Source of the DNA: Candidatus Aminicenantes bacterium RBG_13_64_14
GTDB taxonomy: Bacteria > Acidobacteriota > Aminicenantia > Aminicenantales > Saccharicenantaceae
Length of the DNA stretch: 20,003 nucleotides
Reading direction: 5' to 3'
Assembly (NCBI GenBank): GCA_001773855.1
Contig: MEXZ01000106.1
Coordinates: 6,755 to 26,757, forward strand
Positions within the stretch are counted from its first letter, which is position 1. Each line of letters opens with the position of its first letter. Positions 1 through 6,419 of the stretch are shown one piece after another. The notes beneath the pieces are model-generated. The model was given only the letters and a program-made list of their open reading frames with translations, was not told the origin of the DNA and did not search any database. A program made the translations under genes and the position numbers.

Positions 1-1
1 G

Positions 2-826
2 CCGGAGCTCGCCGCCGACATCTATTTTCCGATCCTTCACGGACCCTATGGCGAGGACGGGACGATCCAAGGTCTCCTCGAAATGGCCGGCGTCCCCTAT
101 GTCGGGGCCGGCGTCCTGGGATCGGCTTTGGGCATGGACAAGTCCGCGACCAAGTCGATCCTCCGCGACAGTGGCCTTCCCATCGTCCCCTGCCTCGTCA
201 TCCGGGAAGCAGACTTCCGGGCGGACCCCGGCAGGCTTCTCGGCCGCATCCGCAGGTCCTTGCCGCTTCCCCTCTTCGTCAAACCCTCCAACCTCGGGTC
301 GAGTGTCGGGATCACCAAGGTCGGCGACGCCAAAGACGTCCCGGCCGCCCTTGCCACCGCCTTCCGCTACGACACGACGGCCCTCGTCGAGAAGGGCATC
401 CGCGGCCGGGAACTCGAATTGAGCGTTCTCGGGAACGAAACGCCCGAGGCCTCCCTCCCCGGGGAAGTCATCCCCTTTCGGGAGTTCTACGACTACAACG
501 ACAAGTACATCGACGGCAGGACGACGTTCGTCATTCCGGCCAAGCTTGCGCCGCGGACGCTGGTCAGGATCCAGGGGCTCGGCATCGCCGCCTTTAAAGC
601 CCTCTCTTGTTCCGGCCTGGCCAGGGTGGATTTTTTCCTCGAGAAGGGGACGAACCGTCTCTACCTCAACGAGATCAACACCATCCCGGGCTTCACCGAG
701 ATCAGCATGTACCCGAAGCTCTGGGCCGCCTCGGGCTTGCCGTTCCCCCGGCTCCTGGAGCGCCTCATCGAGCTCGGCCTCGAGCGGCACAGGAACCGAA
801 AGGCCTGCCTCGAAAGGGACCGCTGA
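2..826 (+). CDS. ddl: D-alanine--D-alanine ligase, 5'-truncated by the window edge
   Basis: ATP-grasp ligase that joins two D-alanines for the peptidoglycan stem peptide in the cytoplasm. The frame is open from base 2, so the true start lies upstream; 274 residues are visible. The visible N-terminal part carries the family hallmark LHGPYGEDGTIQGLLE, followed by PYVGAGVLGSALGMDK. The C-terminal ATP-grasp part ends with the Mg-binding/substrate loop NEINTIPGFTEISMYP. D-Ala ligases are usually about 310-370 residues, so roughly the first 50-90 are missing. It overlaps ruvX by one base (TGATG), so the two are probably co-transcribed and translationally coupled. The residues C-terminal to the conserved loop form a normal short tail. 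Family assignment is secure; Ddl versus a D-Ala-D-Lac type ligase was not examined further. Confidence 0.96.
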   Translation, partial: PELAADIYFPILHGPYGEDGTIQGLLEMAGVPYVGAGVLGSALGMDKSATKSILRDSGLPIVPCLVIREADFRADPGRLLGRIRRSLPLPLFVKPSNLGSSVGITKVGDAKDVPAALATAFRYDTTALVEKGIRGRELELSVLGNETPEASLPGEVIPFREFYDYNDKYIDGRTTFVIPAKLAPRTLVRIQGLGIAAFKALSCSGLARVDFFLEKGTNRLYLNEINTIPGFTEISMYPKLWAASGLPFPRLLERLIELGLERHRNRKACLERDR

Positions 827-1266
827 TGCGGGTCCTGGGGATAGACTACGGCGACCGCCACATCGGCCTCGCCCTGAGCGACCCGCTCCTCATCACGGCC
901 CAGCCGCTGGGGACCTACGAGCTCACCGGGAGGGAAAACATCGACCGTCAGCACTTCCGCGACCTCGTCGCCAAACACGATGTCGGGGAGATCGTCGTCG
1001 GCGACCCTCTCCGCATGGACGGCAGTTCAGGGACCCGGGCCGAGAAGACGCGCGTGTTCGCCGCCTGGCTGGGGAAGGCCGTCGGGAAGCCCATCGTCTT
1101 CATGGACGAACGCCTGACGACCCGGCAGGCCCTCAACGTCCTCCAGGACGAGAAGCTCCGCGGCAAGAAGAAAAAAGAGTGGGAGGACCAGATCGCAGCC
1201 GTCATTATCCTGTCGACCTACCTCGAGCAGAAGCGCGGTGCGAGGGATGTTCCTGAAGCCGATTAA
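826..1266 (+). CDS. ruvX: RuvX/YqgF family putative pre-16S rRNA nuclease
   Basis: A 146-residue RNase H-fold protein of the YqgF family, known for 5'-end maturation of 16S rRNA and also linked to Holliday-junction resolution in some bacteria. The start is the ATG overlapping the ddl stop, preceded by AAAGGGA at suitable distance; the longer open frame upstream lies inside ddl and is not used. Visible motifs are the N-terminal GIDYGDRHIGLA (Asp7), VVGDPLRMDGS near residues 58-67, MDERLTT (Glu95), and the C-terminal acidic DQIAAVIIL (Asp121). These are the expected catalytic positions. The usual VVGLPL motif reads VVGDPL here, a small deviation. The 3' end overlaps the mltG reading frame by 20-29 bp, so ddl-ruvX-mltG looks like one operon. 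Confidence 0.95.
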   Translation: MRVLGIDYGDRHIGLALSDPLLITAQPLGTYELTGRENIDRQHFRDLVAKHDVGEIVVGDPLRMDGSSGTRAEKTRVFAAWLGKAVGKPIVFMDERLTTRQALNVLQDEKLRGKKKKEWEDQIAAVIILSTYLEQKRGARDVPEAD

Positions 1267-2257
1267 GGCCCTTCTTCTGGCCGCCGTCCTCATCGTCCCC
1301 GCTTTCACCGGCTGGCTCGTCAGGGAGCTCGCTACGCCCGTCGGGGGCGGATCCTCTCTCGTTCTCTTGGACCTTGAGAAAGGCCGGAGCGCCCGCGGCG
1401 TCGTCGACGGCCTGCGGCAGAGCGGCCTCGTCCGGAGCGCGCTCCCTCTCAAACTGGCCTGTCGCCTCTTTTACCCCGAGGAGCAGTTCAAGGCCGGCGA
1501 ATACCAATTCTCCCCGCCCCTCAAGCCCAAGGACGTCCTGTTCCAGGTCTTCAAGGGCCGCATCCACCTCCAGCCCGTCACCATTCCCGAAGGCCTGGCC
1601 GGACGCGACATCGGGGAACTCCTCAGGCCCGGCGACGAGGAGGGGCAGGCGGCCTTCCGGCGGGCCCTGCTCGACGTCGGCCTCATCGCCGACTGGGACC
1701 GCCGGGCGAGGGACCTCGAAGGCTACCTTTTCCCGGACACCTATCTCCTCCCCCGGAAGGCGACGGAGGCCGAGCTGGTCGCGGCCATGGTCGCCGAGTT
1801 CCGAGAGGTCTTCGACGAGGGCCGTCGGCTGAGGGCGGCTGAGCTCGGCATGAGCGTCCGGGATGTCGTTACGCTGGCCTCCCTCATCGAGGAAGAGACC
1901 GCCCTGCCCGAAGAACGGCCGCTCGTTTCCGCCGTCTTTCACAATCGGTTGAGGTTCGGCATGAAGCTCGACTGCGACCCGACCGTCATCTACGCTCTCA
2001 AGCTCGAGAATAAGTACGCCGGGCGTCTTCTCCTCCGCGATCTCAAGTTCCCCTCGCCCTACAACACGTACATGCACCCCGGCCTGCCACCCGGCCCCAT
2101 CTCCAATCCGGGCAAGCCGGCCATCGACGCCGCCCTGAATCCCGCGGCGGAGAAATACCTCTACTTCGTTCTCCAGGGCGACGGCAGCCATCGATTCAGC
2201 CGGACCCTGGGCGAGCATCTCGACGCCGTCCGAAATTATCGAGGATTGAAAAAATAA
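1238..2257 (+). CDS. mltG: Endolytic murein transglycosylase MltG (YceG-like)
   Basis: Inner-membrane lytic transglycosylase that cuts nascent glycan strands and acts as a terminase of peptidoglycan polymerisation. From the GTG at 1238 it has 339 residues. An ATG at 1247 (three residues shorter) is an equally possible start, and neither has a clear ribosome site at ideal spacing. One membrane helix is visible at residues 11-27. A LysM-like/YceG N-terminal region follows, then the catalytic block LASLIEEETALPEERPLVSAVFHNRL. In the GTG numbering the first Glu of this block is residue 218, aligning with the E. coli catalytic Glu. Typical C-terminal motifs MKLDCDPTVIYAL and YMHPGLPPGPISNPG are present. 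Length matches the family. It overlaps ruvX and ends the operon; no convincing terminator follows. Confidence 0.95.
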   Translation: MRGMFLKPIKALLLAAVLIVPAFTGWLVRELATPVGGGSSLVLLDLEKGRSARGVVDGLRQSGLVRSALPLKLACRLFYPEEQFKAGEYQFSPPLKPKDVLFQVFKGRIHLQPVTIPEGLAGRDIGELLRPGDEEGQAAFRRALLDVGLIADWDRRARDLEGYLFPDTYLLPRKATEAELVAAMVAEFREVFDEGRRLRAAELGMSVRDVVTLASLIEEETALPEERPLVSAVFHNRLRFGMKLDCDPTVIYALKLENKYAGRLLLRDLKFPSPYNTYMHPGLPPGPISNPGKPAIDAALNPAAEKYLYFVLQGDGSHRFSRTLGEHLDAVRNYRGLKK

Positions 2258-2387
2258 TGAAATTTGATATATTAGCTGACTCGATCCGCCTCGGAGACGC
2301 CGGCGTAAGGTTCGCTGGAAGGCTGTAAAGGAATCTTACAGGTCCCGCCGGGTTTTCTCGAGGGCAAGAGAGCCCTTGCCATATAAG

Positions 2388-2404
2388 TTGGCATGAGAAT
2401 TGCT
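2388..2404 (+). promoter_or_regulatory. Predicted sigma-54 (RpoN) promoter, -24/-12 type
   Basis: TTGGCATGAGAATTGCT has GG (2390-2391) and GC (2402-2403) separated by exactly 10 bp, the invariant spacing of RpoN promoters, with TTGGCA and TTGCT matching the wider consensus. Transcription would start near 2415, about 30 nt before the ATG at 2446. The same core recurs at 8679-8695 before the TonB receptor gene. A 6-bp inverted repeat (CTGTAA-N7-TTACAG, 2323-2341) lies about 50 bp upstream and could be an activator site, but it is not shared with the second promoter. Confidence 0.75.
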
Positions 2405-2445
2405 CTCTAGTGAGGTGGAATGAGGTATTTCCAACAGGAGGAAAA

Positions 2446-3495
2446 ATGAAAACCTTTAGAATGATCGCGGCCGGCCTCGCGCTTTTCTCCGTTATCAGCA
2501 TGCTCTCGGTTTCCGCACAGGCGGCGTCCGGAATCCAAGCCAAGGGTCAAGAGGTGAAGCCCCCGGTAAAAGCCTCGCTGCCCAAAGAGGTCGCGGCCCT
2601 GATCCAGGAAGGCCTGGCCACCCGGCAGGGACGGCAGGATATTCCTTTCAGCTTTTTTAAGCAACTCGTCCTTATCGCCAAGGGTGGCCTTTTTCCCGTT
2701 TTCATCTTCAAGGCAAAAAACGGTGACCTCGGCTACACACCGTCGTCCTCCGGGTCGGGAGAGATGGAAACCATGCTCACCGTCTTCTACCAGTTTTTCC
2801 TGGTCGATAATGCCGGGATGCTCAAGCCTACAATGGGAGGAAAATCTCCGGCTCTCCTGAAGACCGAAGGCGCGGGCTATGACCCGGAGAAAGAGGATTG
2901 GTACTCTTTCGGCACCGGCTTGCAGGTCGGAAAATACGCATTAGCCTTGGTCCTCGCCACTCCCGACATGAAGAAAATGAGCGTCGCATACGCCGATACC
3001 GTCGTGCCGGGACCCGAATCCTACCAAACCACAATCTGGCCGACGGAGCCTGTGCTGCTAAAATCCATGCAGGCCATCGACCCAGACCAGAGGCCGACAA
3101 TCCACCGGGGATATCTTTCCTACGGCGGCGCCATGATTGTTGCCAACGTCATGGGCAACGTAGCCACTGACGAGCTCCTGGATATCCTCTTCTATGTCCT
3201 CGGCGCGGCTGTCAAGGACCCCGCCGCCGTCCGGCCGGTGAACGACCTCGAGGTCACTTTCGAGGTCCAGGGTGAGGATGGAAAAGCGGCCATCAAATGG
3301 GCTCCCCAGTCCTATGATTCCTTTGCCATAACCCAGCAACTGCCCCTTATCCAGACGCTCCAGATCAAGGACGACAAGGGCGAGCGCATCGAGAAGAGGC
3401 CCCTGCCCGCGGGGAAGTATGTCCTTCTCGCCAATGTCATGGACAAGGTTTCCGGGATGAAGGGCGAAACCAAGGTCGGCTTCGAGGTTAAGTAG
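2446..3495 (+). CDS. Exported protein of unknown function
   Basis: I do not recognise this 349-residue protein. The start is the ATG at 2446, with AGGAGG (2436-2441) four bases upstream; an in-frame start 36 bp earlier would precede the predicted transcription start. Residues 1-26 form a Sec signal peptide ending AQA-A. The mature part has a mixed Thr/Ser/Lys-rich composition, a hydrophobic stretch near KYALALVLATPDM, a second one near YGGAMIVANVMGN, and a last section that reads like a beta-sandwich strand pair (LPAGKYVLLANVMDK to GETKVGFEVK). That ending resembles the C-termini of GWxTD-type proteins in this window. It is a single-gene unit between a sigma-54 promoter and a terminator, convergent with the GWxTD operon. 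Probable periplasmic or outer-membrane-associated location. Confidence 0.85.
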   Translation: MKTFRMIAAGLALFSVISMLSVSAQAASGIQAKGQEVKPPVKASLPKEVAALIQEGLATRQGRQDIPFSFFKQLVLIAKGGLFPVFIFKAKNGDLGYTPSSSGSGEMETMLTVFYQFFLVDNAGMLKPTMGGKSPALLKTEGAGYDPEKEDWYSFGTGLQVGKYALALVLATPDMKKMSVAYADTVVPGPESYQTTIWPTEPVLLKSMQAIDPDQRPTIHRGYLSYGGAMIVANVMGNVATDELLDILFYVLGAAVKDPAAVRPVNDLEVTFEVQGEDGKAAIKWAPQSYDSFAITQQLPLIQTLQIKDDKGERIEKRPLPAGKYVLLANVMDKVSGMKGETKVGFEVK

Positions 3496-3521
3496 TCACT
3501 CCAAATCTGAACGAACAGCAA

Positions 3522-3551
3522 AGGACCGTCCCCCGGGCGGTCCTTTTTTTT
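3522..3551 (+). terminator. Rho-independent terminator
   Basis: A 7-bp stem (AGGACCG 3522-3528, CGGTCCT 3538-3544), with a 9-nt loop that can pair further (CCCGGG), is followed by eight T residues. It terminates the unknown exported gene. On the other strand only three T residues follow the stem, so it is a poor terminator for the convergent GWxTD operon, whose stop codon lies immediately beside the T tract. Confidence 0.9.
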
Positions 3552-3552
3552 C

Positions 3553-4473
3553 TCAGGACGAAACTTTGATCTCGAAGAGCTTACGGATCTTGCTGGCGGT
3601 CCCCTGCTTCCCCTGGATGATGACGTCGACGAAATTCGTGCCGGGCTTCAGAGGGATGCTGAACCGGAAGGGGATGGTCTTCAGGCCTCCGAGCTCCTGG
3701 GTCGTGGACTCGAAGGTGCGCTCCTCTTCCAGGGTCTTTTTGCCGAGGCTGGGGCCTTCATAGATATAGAACTTGAAGCGCAGATCGATCTGGAACTTGC
3801 CCGCGTCGTTTTCCTTGAAGTTGAGGAGCTTGGTCGGGAGGGTGACCTCGATCTCTCCGGCCTCCCGGTCGTACGTCAGGTCGAAGTTGACGACTTTCTT
3901 CAGGAAGACGTCGTCCGTCCCCACGTAGGTGCCCAGCTTGAGGATGTCGATGGCTCCGAAAAAATCCCCATCGTAATTTCGGATCTTGTATTGGCCGTTC
4001 CCTTTTTCGTCGACGAACTCGATTCCCAGCATGTAGTTGTAGTAGACCCACCAGAGGATCGGCCCCCGGATGGTCGAATCGCCATGGGTGAAGTCTTCCT
4101 GGAACTTATCGGGCGGCCCCATGAAGATGTAGATGCGGCCCCGGTCCGTGTTCCAGCCGGGACCCCCTTCCGTCTTGAACCTCTTGGTGACATACGCGAC
4201 CCGGTTTTGGAATTCCACCTTGAATTCGTTGACGTCGTTGTCGGGGTTGGGGTCCCGTTTGACCCAGAAATCGTCGATGAACTCCTTCCGGGATTCCTGG
4301 TCCGGGAGAAGCTTGAAGATCTTGGCCTCTTCGCGAGTCATGATCAGGTTGGCCGTGTCGTAGAACTTCTTGCTCTCCGCGTCCAGGACCACCTTGGGGC
4401 CGCCGCCGCAGGACGCCAGGAATCCCAGGCCGGCCGTCAGGAAAAGGATAATGACACCTGTTCTCTTGTTCAT
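3553..4473 (-). CDS. GWxTD-domain lipoprotein
   Basis: A 306-residue lipoprotein. The signal sequence ends in the lipobox LASC with the lipidated Cys at residue 22, followed by a Gly run. Family hallmarks follow: an N-terminal helical part containing KEFIDDFWVKRDPNPD, then GGPGWNTDRGRIYIFMGPPD, with the name-giving G-W-N-T-D at residues 106-110. The C-terminal half is beta-rich and ends in an Ig-like strand set (LKPGTNFVDVII to IRKLFEIKV). GWxTD proteins are widespread in Acidobacteriota, Bacteroidota and relatives; their biochemical role is not established. It is the last gene of a four-gene operon, 34 bp after the preceding TPR gene. No strong Shine-Dalgarno sequence is visible, consistent with translation from upstream coupling. 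Probably anchored to the outer or inner membrane facing the periplasm. Confidence 0.92.
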   Translation of the reverse strand: MNKRTGVIILFLTAGLGFLASCGGGPKVVLDAESKKFYDTANLIMTREEAKIFKLLPDQESRKEFIDDFWVKRDPNPDNDVNEFKVEFQNRVAYVTKRFKTEGGPGWNTDRGRIYIFMGPPDKFQEDFTHGDSTIRGPILWWVYYNYMLGIEFVDEKGNGQYKIRNYDGDFFGAIDILKLGTYVGTDDVFLKKVVNFDLTYDREAGEIEVTLPTKLLNFKENDAGKFQIDLRFKFYIYEGPSLGKKTLEEERTFESTTQELGGLKTIPFRFSIPLKPGTNFVDVIIQGKQGTASKIRKLFEIKVSS

Positions 4474-4507
4474 GGAGTCCGCCTTCGCGGCGCCACGACG
4501 GGCCGCG

Positions 4508-5425
4508 CTATTTTTTCTTCAGGTATTCGATGAACGCCTTGACCTGGGCCGCTCGCGGGGAATCCGGGTCGATCTTCAGATAATCCTCGAAGGTCGCGAT
4601 GGATTCCGCATTTTTTTGGAGATTCAGATAGGTCAATCCCAGTTGGTACAGGGCATCCGGGGATTCCTTCTGCTTTTCAACGGCCTTCAGATAGAATTTC
4701 AGGGCGTCTTCGAACTTGCTGTTGTTGTAATAGTTCGTCCCCAAGTTGTAGAGGACGATGGGATCGTCGATTTTCTCGAACTCGACTTTCCCGTACCACT
4801 CCAGGGCCTTGGCGGAGTCGCCTCGGTTGGAATGGCAGTTGCCGATGGCGATGATGGCGTTGGTATCGCCGGGGGCCTTCTCCAGGACCTTGAAATACGC
4901 CTCCTCGGCCAGGTCGTACTTCTCCTGGGAGAAGTAACAGTTGCCGATATTTGCGTAGATGATGTAGGCGTCGGGGTATTTGGCAATGATCTGCTGGTAG
5001 GCGGCCAGGGCTTCGTCGAATTTCTGCTGTTCGAAGGCCGTGTTGCCCTGGATGAGGAGGGTCTTGATCTCCTCGGTCATGGCCAGGCCTTCGACCTTTA
5101 CCATGATGGCGGTGACGTCCGGGTTTTTCGCGGTTTCCTGGACATTGACGGTGACGTTCTGGGGCGCGTAGCCGACTTTTTCGAAGCTGATCGTCCAACC
5201 CCCGCTCCGGATCCAGGCGCCCATCCACTTGCCGTTCTTGTCCGTCTTCACCTCGAAGCCTTGCTGTGCCCTCACGGAAAACAGCTTGACCTTGACGCCC
5301 TCGAGAGGCGCCCCTTTTTCGTCAAAGACAACGCCGCCCTGGCGGGCTTTGCCCTTGTAATCCTGGGCCGCGAGAACGAGCGCCGCGACGAGCACGATCA
5401 TCACTGCGAGGACCGCTTTCTTCAT
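4508..5425 (-). CDS. Exported protein: CarboxypepD_reg-like domain + TPR repeats
   Basis: A 305-residue exported protein. The start is the ATG at 5425, with GGAGGT five bases upstream; the open frame extends 12 codons further but without a signal-peptide start. Residues 1-20 are a signal peptide. Residues about 23-110 form a carboxypeptidase-regulatory-like/TTR-fold beta-sandwich (GVVFDEKGAPLEGVKVKLF, then TDKNGKWMGAW). Residues about 118-305 are four to five TPR units (for example GNTAFEQQKFDEALAAYQQI and NLGTNYYNNSKFEDALKFYL). TPRs are protein-protein scaffolds, so an assembly or adaptor role in the periplasm is likely. It has the same length and domain order as the preceding operon gene, indicating an old tandem duplication. 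A 67-bp gap, the largest in the operon, precedes it. Confidence 0.9.
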   Translation of the reverse strand: MKKAVLAVMIVLVAALVLAAQDYKGKARQGGVVFDEKGAPLEGVKVKLFSVRAQQGFEVKTDKNGKWMGAWIRSGGWTISFEKVGYAPQNVTVNVQETAKNPDVTAIMVKVEGLAMTEEIKTLLIQGNTAFEQQKFDEALAAYQQIIAKYPDAYIIYANIGNCYFSQEKYDLAEEAYFKVLEKAPGDTNAIIAIGNCHSNRGDSAKALEWYGKVEFEKIDDPIVLYNLGTNYYNNSKFEDALKFYLKAVEKQKESPDALYQLGLTYLNLQKNAESIATFEDYLKIDPDSPRAAQVKAFIEYLKKK

Positions 5426-5492
5426 CTCTGACCTCCACCATTCAAACGTATAATTTCCCAAGCGGCAATCCGCTTTCGGGGTTTCTATATTA

Positions 5493-6410
5493 TCATTTCT
5501 TCAGGAATTCGAGAAGTTGCTTGGCGATCCCGGCCTTCTCGTGATCGGGGGCGAGAGCCAGGAACTTTTCCAGGCTGGCACAGGCTTCGGCCGCCTTGTT
5601 TTGGCCGACGAGGATCGTGCCCATCTGGTAATACGCCTCGGCGTAATCCGGCTTGATTTCAACGGCCTTCTGGAAACGCGGCAGGGCCGCCTCGGATTCA
5701 CCGGTGTTGACGAGACAGACGCCCAGGTTGTATTGGGCGTCGGGGTCGTCGGGGCTCAGGGCGGCGGCCTTTTCATAAAAGGGCTTGGCCTCGGCGAACT
5801 GCTTGGCCATGCCCAGGGCCTCGCCGGTTTCCTTGTTGGCGCTGTAGCTTTCCGGATTGAGCTCGACCGCCTTGCGGAAGGCGGCCAGGGCCTCTTCAAG
5901 ACGGCCGGCTTTTTTCAGGGACAATCCCAAGTTGAGCCGGTAGCCCCAGTTCCCCGGGTCGAGCGCGATGGCCTCTCCGTAAGCGGCAACGGCCTCGGAA
6001 AACTTCTGCTCGGCGTAAAGCTTGTTCCCCTTGAGGAAGAGCTTGTCCGCCGCAGAGTAGGCTTTTTCGGCTTCGGCTTCGATGGATTTTAGGCTGATCT
6101 CGACGGATTCTTCGCCCGCGACGCCAACCTTGATCTCCTTGGACCCCGGCGCGAACCCGGCTTTCTTGACGGTAAGCGTGTAGTAGCCGGGCATCAATCC
6201 CACCTGAACGAACCGGCCCTCTTTGTCGGTCTTGCTCTCGTAGCGGACAGTGGAGGTTTTCTGAGAGACGAGCGTCACTTCGGCCTTATCGACGGGGTTC
6301 CCGGAAGGGTCCAGGACGCGTCCTTTGATCCGGCCCTGGAACTGGGCCCAGGATACGGCCGCGAACACGAAGAGAAGAAGAGCAACTATGGGGACTTTCT
6401 TGGGTATCAT
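5493..6410 (-). CDS. Exported protein: CarboxypepD_reg-like domain + TPR repeats (paralogue)
   Basis: A 305-residue exported protein with a signal peptide at residues 1-22 (ending SWA-Q). A CarboxypepD_reg beta domain covers about residues 24-108 (GRVLDPSGNPVDKAEVTLV, then TDKEGRFVQVGLMPGYYTL). TPR units run from about 120 to 300 (GNKLYAEQKFSEAVAAYGEA, LGLSLKKAGRLEEALAAFRK, YNLGVCLVNTGESEAALPRF). The start ATG follows GGAG by six bases, and this ribosome site overlaps the stop codon of the upstream gene (9-bp gap), so the two are translationally linked. It is paralogous to the next gene, with identical total length and a shared FLKK/YLKKK terminus. The combination of a TTR-like domain with TPRs suggests a periplasmic scaffold; the partner is unknown. 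Confidence 0.9.
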   Translation of the reverse strand: MIPKKVPIVALLLFVFAAVSWAQFQGRIKGRVLDPSGNPVDKAEVTLVSQKTSTVRYESKTDKEGRFVQVGLMPGYYTLTVKKAGFAPGSKEIKVGVAGEESVEISLKSIEAEAEKAYSAADKLFLKGNKLYAEQKFSEAVAAYGEAIALDPGNWGYRLNLGLSLKKAGRLEEALAAFRKAVELNPESYSANKETGEALGMAKQFAEAKPFYEKAAALSPDDPDAQYNLGVCLVNTGESEAALPRFQKAVEIKPDYAEAYYQMGTILVGQNKAAEACASLEKFLALAPDHEKAGIAKQLLEFLKK

Positions 6411-6419
6411 CTCGAACTC

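Noticed and set aside
2363..2380. GGCAAG-N6-CTTGCC hairpin as terminator of mltG
   Set aside because: No T tract follows, and the stem is only 6 bp. It sits just before the sigma-54 promoter and at most could be a regulatory site.
5460..5475. AAGCGG-CAAT-CCGCTT hairpin between the two TPR genes as terminator or attenuator
   Set aside because: The 6-bp stem lacks a T tract on either strand, and the genes look co-transcribed. It could affect mRNA processing, but nothing supports a call.
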